Positions 54,711 to 64,000 of a stretch of DNA of 64,000 nucleotides are shown here, piece after piece. Below the pieces are notes generated by a model, which worked only from the letters and a program-made list of their open reading frames with translations, did not search any database and had not been told where the DNA came from. Source of the DNA: Pleurodeles waltl (lineage: Eukaryota > Chordata > Amphibia > Caudata > Salamandridae); contig NC_090446.1 in the NCBI RefSeq assembly GCF_031143425.1, positions 655,733,717 through 655,797,716 on the forward strand, written 5' to 3'. How positions within the stretch are numbered: position 1 is the stretch's first letter; each line of letters opens with the position of its first letter. The position numbers were made by a program, and so were the translations under genes.

Positions 54711-55200
54711 CAGGGGCGACTCCTCCATTATGGCACAGGAGCGTCACCCCACTGCTGAAAGGTAGCAGAAAAATGAAATTATAATAAAAATAATTTATTA
54801 TAATTTTATTCTTCTCTTAGCCAGTCCGCTGAGTCTGGGGGGGTTAGGGTGATCCTCTGCATCAGCAGGAGCCTGGGAGGAGTGGTAGGTGCACTGTAAG
54901 TAAGTGCGCATGTTGGTTTGGGCAGCTGTCTTAGGACGGCCAAACCGACTTGTGCAGTTAGAACTCTCCACCTGAGCTGTGTTGCACAGCCGAGTGGAGA
55001 ACCAGTGCAGACTCCCAGGCCTTGAGTGGCATATCAGCCTGCTCAGAATAATTCCGGTGTTTCTTTTGTGCTGGGTAATGGCATGAAAGCAGAATCCGGG
55101 CTGGGTGGGGAGGGGAGCAGAGAAGCACCAAGGTGGCAGGAGCAGAGGAACATCGAGACAGCATCCTGCAGTGGCAGATAAGTTGTTAGATTTTTTTATT
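54711..55200 (+). repeat. hAT-like nonautonomous repeat, copy 2
   Basis: It starts CAGGGGCGACTCCTCC, then an AT-rich palindrome (ATAATAAAAATAATTTATTAT), then GCCAGTCCGCTGAGTC and an inverted repeat GCATGTTGGTTTGGGC facing GCCAAACCGACTTG. Order and spacing match the minus-strand copy at 39058-39478. The right limit is uncertain. Confidence 0.5.
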
Positions 55201-56820
55201 TCCCAACCCCCCAGGGCACAACTTCATCAACTGTTATTGGAAGCACCGCTACTGGGTACCATGGAGAATGTATGGCAGTAAACAGCTGATACTGACATCT
55301 GACAATCAGAAGCAGGATTCGTTGTACATGCTGAAGAGAATTTGCAAATTCTCCCAGATAAATACTGTTTCCATAGACAAGATAGTTGAACTAATTGTGA
55401 TGCAAACTTCATGACTATGAGAGAAGCTCTCCTCTTCCTTCCGAACACAACCGTCCTCGGGCACCACAAGTGTTGAAAGTCTTCTTCCTGTTCATTACCA
55501 TAGGATATGTGCTAGACAGTAAGGTAGCTGAGTATTTTAAAAATCGGTGTTCTCAATAATGTCAAAAGACTATCTACAATATGGTTCCTCAGTTTTCGCT
55601 ATCCACAGACAGATGATAAGGTGGTTCATATTTTTGGGGAAAATATACTGGGCCAACAGTCATTATCATCAGTATGTTCTATTGTAAACGGGCTCACCAG
55701 AAGACAGAAAGGCTTAGCAAACTCCACCATGCTTCATACAAAAGGAAAGTGAATCCCAAAGTCTGGATCTTAATATTTCAAGTGTATTGACTCCCACGAA
55801 AAAACGTATACTGCCCAGTTCCCTCCCAGATGAAAAGAGGCCAGATACCTTGTGGAATAGACTATAAAAGAAACTGGCCTGTGAAAACACTTTACATACT
55901 TTCTTCTACTCCTCTGATACAAAGAAAAGTCCAAAACATTGACTTCTGGAATATCTCTTGGATTCTCAATGCCCATAATCGCCTCACCAGTTTCTTTTCT
56001 TGGGCCTTCTAGATTTGTCCTTTTTTGGGGTATTTCTTCTGGTTCCAGTTATTCTAGTTTAGGAAATTTGGTTGGTTTTACACCTATACCTCCAGCTATA
56101 AACTCTAGACGTTTTGGCAGTTAGAACATGTGCCATATTGGATATCTACAGTGAATGTGTAACTATTATGTGCTAGAAAGTAGAACTTTACCAGAAAACA
56201 TTAAAAAGACAAGTCTGATTTGCTATTAATGGCTTTGGAGAAGAAGACATCTCCATCCCGGCTGCAAATAATGTTATCTTATGCTTCATGATGACTTAGT
56301 TGGTGAACTCTGGTAGCCTAATGTTGTCTAAAAAATTATCTTTCCACTGTTATGGCCTTCCTTGATTGCCCTGTTGGCTACCTTCTTTGAAAAAGGAAGC
56401 TACCGAAAGACACCATGATGGTTTCATGCATTACCAGCTTCCAGTGAGGGATACTGCTATTTACTGGGATTTGAATTATAAATTGGTATATATTTTGAAC
56501 ACACTACTTTATCTTATGCCTGTTGTGATTTGTATTTCTTTTGGTGGTCTTTCTGCTGCTAATATTGCCTCCAGTAGAACAAATATAACGCAGATGCCAC
56601 CAGTCATCAGATCTTATGCTATCCTATGAAAGAACATTAGTCCCTTATTCTGTTTTATCCTTTGTTCCCAAGACAGAGTCTGTTTTTGGCCTGGTGGCAA
56701 ACCCTGGGTGAACTAGGTTGAATCAACTTAAAATATTTCAATTTTTACGGTTTTGTGATTTGTGCTTACCTTGAAAGCTTATGAAGTTTAGTATAAGTAG
56801 TCTGTGACATATGGAACATG
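55201..56820. other. Gene-free stretch
   Basis: AT-rich with short frames lacking domains. Nothing identified. Confidence 0.4.
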
Positions 56821-58830
56821 TCAACGTTTCGGTAAACTTCAGGTCCTTCAAAAACGTCTCCAAAAACAACTTAATATTTAACTCATCTATCACCCTATCA
56901 ACTCCACATCAGACGTCAACATCCTTCTAAACAACTTCATCACTTTTTAAAAATGTAAATGAACTTTCAAACCCCCATTTTAAAATGCAAGTACAAACCA
57001 AAGGCTTGAGCACCCTGATATTCTAAAAACCTTGCTACCAATAAATAATGTATCCGCAGAAATGAAAGAAAATGGAAGAAGAACAGAACTCCTGATGACC
57101 TCATGAAATTGAAGCTCCTCTGTGCAACATGCACAAAGTTCATCACATTAGCCAAAGCAAAGTATTTTACCAACACCATCAATGAAGTCACCAACACAAG
57201 CAGAACACTTTTCAAGACAATCAAGCAAAGCATCAACCCTCTGCTGGAGCCACCTATTCCTCACTCCGCAGAAAAATGCAATGCCAGCAACATCTTCAGT
57301 GAAAATATACAGAAGATCCAACAGCACATCAACAGCCTCAACCCTGATTAATTTCTACCTTCCACCCCTCCTGCATAATCCTGCAATAATCATCCATCAA
57401 AGCCCTCTCTTGCAGATCCAGCAGATATACTCAACTTTTCAAAAACTACTTCTTATGAATATGGTGTCTTACTTTTGTCCTTCATCCAGGCTCTATTTGG
57501 GGATGAACTATGAATCTTGTTCTCCATTGGTCCATGCCCTCATCACTCAAAGCATCTTTCAAGAAATTCCCAAGACACGCCAGAGCCACTCACTGCTAAA
57601 ATTAACCTGTACTAGACCCTGATGACCCTGCCATTACTGGCCCCTGGGGTTCATTGGCAAAATCACTGAAAAAACATTATATTGTCACTTCCATCATCAC
57701 ATTAATGTTAACCATCTCCTTTACAACTACCAGTCAGATTTCTGATCACACAGTGGTATGGAGACCCCTAGTGTACATAGTAAACAATGCCCTCCCAAAC
57801 GTAGATGAAGACCACTGGGTCCTGGATCTCTCAGCAGCCTTCAACATAGTCGAACACCACACCTTCATACACCCCCTGGCATCTGAGATGGGATTTACCA
57901 GCAATATCCTTCATTGGGTTTCCTCCTACTTTCCAACCAACACCAGTTTGCTCACATGGGCACTTCCAGGTCCCAAAAGATCCCTGTCAGCTGCGGCATC
58001 CCCCAGGGTTCCATACAGTTCCCTTTCATCTTCACTGCCTACATGAAGCTGCTTGGTGCTCTGTTCACAGATAACAGCATCAATATTCCCCCATATGCTG
58101 ATGATACACAACTCTACTTGAAAGCTTCTTCACTTTAGACATCCAACACCTGAAAAACAGCCTGCACATCATCCAGAACTGGTTGTTTAAACACCTGTCT
58201 GAAGCTCATCCAAAACAAGACAGTTTCCTGGTATTTTGCAAGAAGAACAAACAAGGAACAGTACAGACCTGGCTGAATTACATGAACTTTGATGGCTTCA
58301 GCTCCGAACTTTCGCTGAATGCCAAGTAACTTGGATTGTCCCTGGGCACCAACCTTACCCTCAATGAACACACTGCCAAAAACACAAAGACTGCTTGTTA
58401 CCAGCTCCCTTCTAAAGAAAGTGAAATGCTTCCTCTCAGGAAGCGACTTCAGAAATGCTGTTCCAGCTCTTGTACTCTCACATCTGATGATGAAGAAATG
58501 CAATCATATCACCCACATCCTGATGGAGCTCCATTGCCCTCCCCCCACCTTTTCTAGCCCGCATTATCTTCAAAACCAGTGACATAATTTACAAAGCCTT
58601 CACAAGCAGTATCTCTCTCATATTGAAGACAAGCTCCCCAACCCTAAGGGTTCACATAGCGGGTCTTGCCCATCTATGCACCCTGGGTCCCATATGAATC
58701 AGGAAGGCATCAGCACTGCTCCAACGTAGGAAAAGGTTGAAGATGCACCACAAGAAAGAACACTACCTTACAAAGCACTAACAGACCTCAATCCAGATGC
58801 CTCTCCTATCACTCATTGACTTAATGCTTG
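56820..58830 (+). pseudogene. Heavily decayed L2/CR1-like LINE ORF2
   Basis: Fragments in several frames follow the order of an L2/CR1-type RT: a linker-like Lys-rich region at 57060-57350, VLDLSAAFNIVEHHTF at about 57818-57866 (motif A, catalytic Asp changed to Asn), then PPYADDTQLYLK (catalytic box intact) at about 58091-58126, then SNLDCPWAPTLPSMNTLPKT and RNAVPALVLSHL at 58320-58500. Frameshifts separate each piece. It is less GC-rich and much older than the copy at 49800-52100 and likely a different subfamily. Confidence 0.72.
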
Positions 58831-61790
58831 TCTTTGAACTTTTAATGGCTTCATATGTTAAGCAGTTTCTGCATAGGTCTGTGTTGATCCTGTGATCACA
58901 GGTTCAAACCTTTAACAGTAATCTGGACTGTTTCCTGACCCTGACAGAGATTTAGTAGGTAGTGGCCAATTAATTAGTACTCTTTGTAACAACTTCTGAA
59001 GGATATATGAGTTGTCTCTATCTGATTTGAAATTCTAACTTGTACATTGAAAACAGGTAGCTGTAGAAACGGAATTACCTCACTGAGCATAATTGATGAC
59101 ATTGCAAAGTCTGATAGACTGGTTGCATGCACATGTTTACATCAAACAACCCACTGCGGTACGTTACTGTCATTTGAGTCTGGCTGTGACCTGCTAATAA
59201 AACACAGAAGTGTCCACCTAGTGCTTTTCACACTCTAAGGGAGCAATTTCAAACGGCCCATAATTACAGATGGGAGTCAGCAACTTGTGCCAATGGGGGC
59301 AGAATATATTGTGCAGTATCATGATGTGTCCGGAGTTTTTCCGCCTGACATTTGACAGGTTGAAAGCAAGCAAGATATCTGACCAAAAGTCGAAGAGGAG
59401 ATGCGAAAATTAGTGCAGAAACACTTTTTCCACTTGTTATTTCCCTTTGTTTTGTAATCAAAGGTAATCACCCCCTGGGTAATAACTATGTCAATGGTAT
59501 TGGCCGCTCTTTAGCCAACTTTCAACGGGCTTCTTAGCCTTTTTAAGATTTATGGCCTTGTTCAGAGTTTGGCAAACACTGTACACTGTCAAAAATGGGC
59601 AGATGCCCCATCCACCACATTGAAAGTGCACTATTATAAGCTCTAAGTATGGGGTACAGGATATCCAATAAGTAGTGATGGAGTAACCTGTTTGAAAAAG
59701 TCTAAATCACTTGGAAGTGACCTGTTTTTCCCCCTGATAGACTGCCTAGATACAAATATGTGTCTTATGCAATAAAGTCCATGTACATAATGTTTTCATC
59801 CTTCATATTCACCTCCAACATTCCTCACCATGGCCTCTTGATGTAACTAAGAAATCTACAGTTGTGTGGTAGCTCTGTGGTCTTTTTCTGTAAAGCGTGT
59901 CTCGGCTGACTACAATCCATCACATCAAGAAAGCCTCAATTAATCTTCGACTTTTCGCATACACTCATCTAGACGACTTTAGATCATATTTTTCATACAG
60001 CAAAACACCTTAATTATACGTTTTCGGATAAAATAGTTAATAGTATTCAATATCCATGCAATCTGATAATAATTGGGCCCAGGTGAAATTTCCGTTTATG
60101 CTGGCATAATCTGAGGTTATTTCGGTAATTTTGCATTACACCTGTTACACAAAGTTCCCCAAATTGGGCAATTATGCTGCACCACAAATTTATGCACCAT
60201 TCATGCCAAAAAACACCAGCGCATGGCAACAAAACGATCAACCAGAAAACGAGTCTCTTTTATTTGCACCCCTTGTGTTTTTTGCACTATTTTGAAACTG
60301 CAAAATGTGTATTCGTGTGCAAATTGGAAACAAGGATGCATTTCGCATTAAATTATAGTACCCAATGTCGGTATTTCATTTCGTGTAATTAGTCAATTTT
60401 CCCAAAAGCTTGCATAACTGGGCAAATACAATTATACGGATTTCCGACATCCCTATTAAAAATATTCTTTACCACAAATTGCTGGTTTTCATGCATGAAC
60501 ACCTCTCTCTAAAGGAGATCCATCGACTTCTGTGTCCGAAAAATTACAAGTGTTGGCAGGACTACAGTAGCTCTAACTTGTTTATTGCTCTGACTCCAAT
60601 GCAAGGGCCTCAGCAGTAGCATTTTATGAACCAGAAAACATGTTTATTACGAACCTCTAAATCTCTCTGGCAGCCCCGGTTCACAAGCAAGACATGCGGG
60701 GGATACAGAGCAGCCCCAAGCAGCAGAGGTGCTCTGGCAAACTGGTGACGATAAAAGCTTATTTCTCAAATGTTTGCTTTACAATGATTTCTGGAATTGT
60801 TGCAGTTCTCGATGTGCGCACTCCTTCAACAAAGAAAGTGTCTTGCCAGTTCATTGATGAATAAAATAGTTTGTTGAATCAATCATTCTACCAAGGGAAA
60901 CCCTCATTTTGTTTTTAAGCAAATTACAAGTCAGTTGTCAGCGTTGTATTTTGGGCTCTGAAAATTGTTGGAGCCCTTTTAGCAATGATTATTGTACACT
61001 GTAGCCCTCACTTAAAATTAACCCTAGGCAACATTTTAACTCCACTGGCAAAATTTGCAACTTTTCTCAAAATTTCGACTTATTCAATTTTGCAAAACCA
61101 TTTTAGGTCCAAGCCTACCAGACAGCTCAGCTGTCTGGTTTGCTAAGAGCATCTTGGGGACATTAAGAAAGCTTCCCTGGAAATGTGTTTTGTTCATTAC
61201 TTACCAGTTTCTTTGAGGTTATAGCTCACATTTGCTTGCTTTCGATTTGCTAGCTTTATTTGTTTTAGGCTGACCAGCTTGGGTTAGTCCCTTCCCTGGC
61301 CCAATCTCTACTTACTGTATTCTTCCACCAGTGCTGATTTTCTCTAAACAGGCCTTTACATCTTCTTCTCATCCTGTCACATTTGCTGTGCATTCAAACA
61401 CAGAGGTCAAATGTCAGGCTCTGTCTTCCAGGGACCTTGGTGTTTACTTTTCTTTCTCTAACTTCAAAGTAAGAGGATGTATCTGACAACTATGCTGGCT
61501 TTTCAGGGTGTGCTGCACAATATCTTTTTCCTAGCACAAAACATAATTTAAATGTCTGTAAATGAACTGTGCAGATATTTCAGAGTAGGTAAAGCACAAA
61601 TGAAGCACATATTTTGGTAATTCTGAAGTGTGGTGAAATCTAATTTAATACAATCTAAACAAATCAATACACTAGGTGGTGACATTTCCACAAATTATTG
61701 ATTGTGCATTGCATACTTTTATCAGTAAAACTGTATACAGGTGCAAATGTGATGGTCATTTCAATTGCAGATGTGTTGTCTGTAATGGCA
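58831..61790. other. Gene-free stretch
   Basis: GGCCTTGTTCAGAGTTTGG near 59551 resembles a MITE terminus. The rest is AT-rich DNA with short frames and no recognisable domains, RNA genes or long repeats. Confidence 0.4.
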
Positions 61791-61794
61791 GTGA

Positions 61795-62340
61795 GCTACC
61801 ACACCATGCATCCTACACTTTACACCACCCCACTCTACTCAGCTCCACTCCACACCACTGCACTCCACTTTGAACCACTCCACGCTACCCTACCCCTCAC
61901 CACTCCACACTGCGTCACTGCACTCTACCCTGCACCCCTCCACTCTACATCACTTCACTTTGATACCTCTCTCCTCTTCACAACAATATTCTATGCCAAT
62001 ATACTCTACCCCACATTACTCTACTTTGCACCACTGCACTCTTTGCTACGGCACTCTCTGACAATCTACTCTGCACCACTGCACTCTATGACACTGCACT
62101 CTATGAGGCTCGATTATGTACCATGGCACTCTATGTGACTACACTCTACTCTGAAACAATCTGCTCTACACTACTGTTGTCTAAACCACTCTATTCCACT
62201 CTGTGCCATTCCTTTGTATGCCACTCCATGCCACTGCAATCTACTGTGTGCCAATCCGCTCTACTTCACCGCACTCTATTCTATGCCACTGCTCTCCATG
62301 CCGCTGCACTCTATGCCAATGCACTCTATACTATTTTAGT
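61795..62340 (+). repeat. Degenerate CACTC/ACTCTA-rich tandem repeat
   Basis: Variants of CCACTGCACTCTA, roughly 10-15 bases long, recur dozens of times (ACCACTCCAC, CACTGCACTCTA, CACTCTATG). The array is strand-asymmetric in C and T content and keeps long open frames simply because the unit lacks stops in some frames. It is a decayed minisatellite, not a gene. Confidence 0.75.
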
Positions 62341-62344
62341 CAAA

Positions 62345-62979
62345 ACCAAAACACTATGGTTCAGATTTACTGAAAAGTGGCACAGCACGGTGCTGCACCA
62401 GAATTGGCAGGGCATCTCTGCGTCACTTCAGAAATGCAGGGATGCACCATATTTATTAGTATATGGCACACCCCTGCATTTTCCCCTGCGCTGGCGCTAA
62501 ATTGTACTGCCCAGTGCCAACGCAGGCATCCTTGCACCATTGTTCTAAGATGTCTTCATTGAGGGGTATGATTGTTTCTGTGTGGGAATGTGTCCCTTCC
62601 TGCAAATAAACAATCAGTAATGGCGATTTGGCACTTGTCAAAGTGTCATTTTGAAATGATTGTTTATGCAGGAAGGGACACCTTCCCATGCATAAACAAT
62701 AATTTCTGGCATTTTTCTCTTTCTGTGTGTGCTGCAGAATGCTTTTATGCACCTTGGGTGGAGTTAAATTTTGGTGCTGTCTCAAGTTTAAGAAAACACT
62801 TAAATCTGGGGCAGCACCAAAATGCAATGGGTGTTGATGTGGCATGCCCACAGCAACACCCATTGCACACCCCTTCCATGCAAAGTGCTGCGTGTGAAGG
62901 GGCCGTATTTGCAAAGTAGCGTTAAGCAACAAAAAGTGGCTGAATGCCAACTTGTAAATACGGTGCAGGGCAGTGCAGG
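62345..62979. repeat. Palindromic MITE-like region
   Basis: Inverted pairs include CAGCACGGTGCTG at about 62384, GTGTCCCTTCCTGCA facing TGCAGGAAGGGACAC (about 62589 and 62668), and CCGTATTTGCAAAG facing CTTGTAAATACGG (about 62902 and 62950). The last two residues abut the LTR at 62980. Terminus style is that of the compact MITEs. Limits unclear. Confidence 0.5.
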
Positions 62980-64000
62980 TGTTTTAATTAGAAATTATTA
63001 ATGTGTGTTTATGCATTTTGAATAATGAATTTATGTAGAAAATGAATGACGTAGACAAATAATGCACACATTTGAAAATGTGACCTTAAAAAATGGCTCG
63101 TGCTCACGAAATGTACTAATTAATTATTAATACTTAGGAAATATTGAATATATGCACTAGACTAAAGTAGTAAAATGTCATACCAAGGCTTATGAAGTAT
63201 GCTCTAGCTTTATTAATTGTAGGCCTTAACTTAGCGGGTGTCATGGCCTAGTGTTGCCAGGCCCCATGCAGAAGCTGTATTTCTTAGCGGGTAATAAAAA
63301 TGTTAACCAAATGAATTCAACTGTGAAATGTCCATTGTCTTGTTAAAAGTGTTTCACAGAAGCTTTTCGTGAGTACCGACTGTAAGGAGATGATGTTCCC
63401 GTTAGTATAACAATGTATGTGTAATGCGTGTGAGACGTACTTTCCCAGGATGAAAACAATGAAGACAGTGACTGGAGCTGAAGATGCAACAATATTGTTA
63501 CCTGACGAGCCGGATGATGAAAACATCTTAAAGTGAACCAATCAACTGCATGTGAAGAGTGAAATATTAGAATTCATTGATTTGGTTTAGAAATGTTACT
63601 GGGTAAAGTATAAACGTACGATTAACTGACCAATAGGGAATTAGGGGATAGTTTGGGTGACTTTGATATAACAACGCAACAGAGTAGAAATATACAGGGA
63701 GAGGGAGACTTATTGAGATGTAGAGATTTTGAGAGATGCAGAGACTTTAGGAGAGATTTGAGATTCATACCGGCACTGGGCTCATATTCTCTGACTGAGA
63801 GCCTGATGCATTGCTGATCGACGGATGACCTGAGGACGAAGACTGATTCTGCTTTGCTGACCCATACCAAGGATAAGTAGATATAATGAAATGCGAATGT
63901 TATGCATTTTATACTTTTTTTTTCTAGGTAACAAGGCCCATATTTATACTTTATTAGCGCCGCATTTGTATTATTATTTGATGCAAAAGCGGCGCAAACT
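62980..64000 (+). repeat. Second copy of the endogenous retrovirus LTR (truncated by window)
   Basis: Collinear with 9264 onward: AATTATTAATG start, GTAGAAAATGAATGACG, CTCTAGCTTTATTAATTGTAGG, GCTGTATTTCTTA, TGTGTAATGCGTGTGAGAC, AACAATATTGTTACCTG and CTGAGGACGAAGACTGAT all align with the LTR beside the env remnant. No env or other viral gene precedes it, so it is a solo LTR or the start of an element that continues past the window. Confidence 0.7.
63935..64000. mobile_element. Compact MITE, cut by window end
   Basis: GGCCCATATTTATAC followed by GCGCCGCATTTG and GGCGCAAACT matches the left half of the MITE at 47939-48094. It lies within the LTR at a point where the copy at about 10233 reads on uninterrupted, so it inserted into the LTR. 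Confidence 0.75.

Noticed and set aside
61698..62500. Open frames of 125-146 residues in the CACTC-rich tract
   Set aside because: They are Thr/Leu/His/Ser-rich translations of a degenerate tandem repeat, open in several frames at once.
1..64000. A host protein-coding gene, tRNA or rRNA in the window
   Set aside because: Every frame with a recognisable domain belongs to a retroelement or retrovirus remnant, and no cloverleaf or rRNA-like sequence was seen by eye.

Overview
This window looks like intergenic DNA from a very large, repeat-swollen vertebrate genome. A salamander, probably a newt, is the best fit. That is inferred from Ty3/Gypsy elements with LTRs of about 3 kb, many palindromic Harbinger-type MITEs, L2-like, L1/Tx1-like and other LINE remains, and the absence of any recognisable host gene in 64 kb. 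Nothing bacterial, no CRISPR array and no rRNA or tRNA gene was seen.

Layout. 1-6795: 3' part of a decayed Gmr1-like Gypsy element (gag tail, protease, integrase placed BEFORE reverse transcriptase/RNase H, then a 2995-bp LTR). 6800-7743: palindromic MITEs, including a GC-rich 'train of hairpins' (7115-7743, TTA target duplication). 8083-10.9 kb: wreck of an endogenous retrovirus (env fragment plus LTR); a second LTR of the same family sits at 62980-64000. 14516-23202: a complete LTR element with matching GATGG target duplications and a tRNA-Leu primer-binding site. Its only gene is one intact 799-codon Gag-protease ORF ending in membrane segments; there is no integrase, reverse transcriptase or RNase H. 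Its two LTRs carry hairpin-train MITEs in opposite orientations at the same TAA. 25493-32037 (minus strand): a near full-length LINE (ORF1, endonuclease, RT) with five copies of a 114-bp CpG-rich monomer at its 5' end. 32293-34751 (minus): solo LTR related to the Gag-only element, preserving the empty MITE site. 36.6-42.2 kb: L2 tail, MITEs, and an AT-rich hairpin-train MITE (41539-42172). 42.2-47.1 kb: a solo LTR (TTCTG duplication), itself carrying a hairpin-train MITE, inserted in an older LTR of the same lineage. 48.7-53.0 kb: an L1/Tx1-like LINE remnant split by a MITE that is itself split by an L2 insertion. 56.8-58.8 kb: another decayed L2/CR1-like LINE. 61.8-62.3 kb: degenerate CACTC-rich repeat.

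How the parts relate. The autonomous machinery is mostly broken: stop codons and frameshifts in the Gmr1-like pol, Asp-to-Asn changes in the LINE RT, FADD-to-FADE in the L2 RT. The most coherent gene left is the Gag-only ORF, whose element could move only with polymerase and integrase from a relative. The strongest candidates for something undescribed are this Gag-plus-membrane-tail element, the oppositely oriented MITEs in its paired LTRs, and the recurring hairpin-train architecture. All coordinates were read by eye from the sequence; no database comparison was possible.
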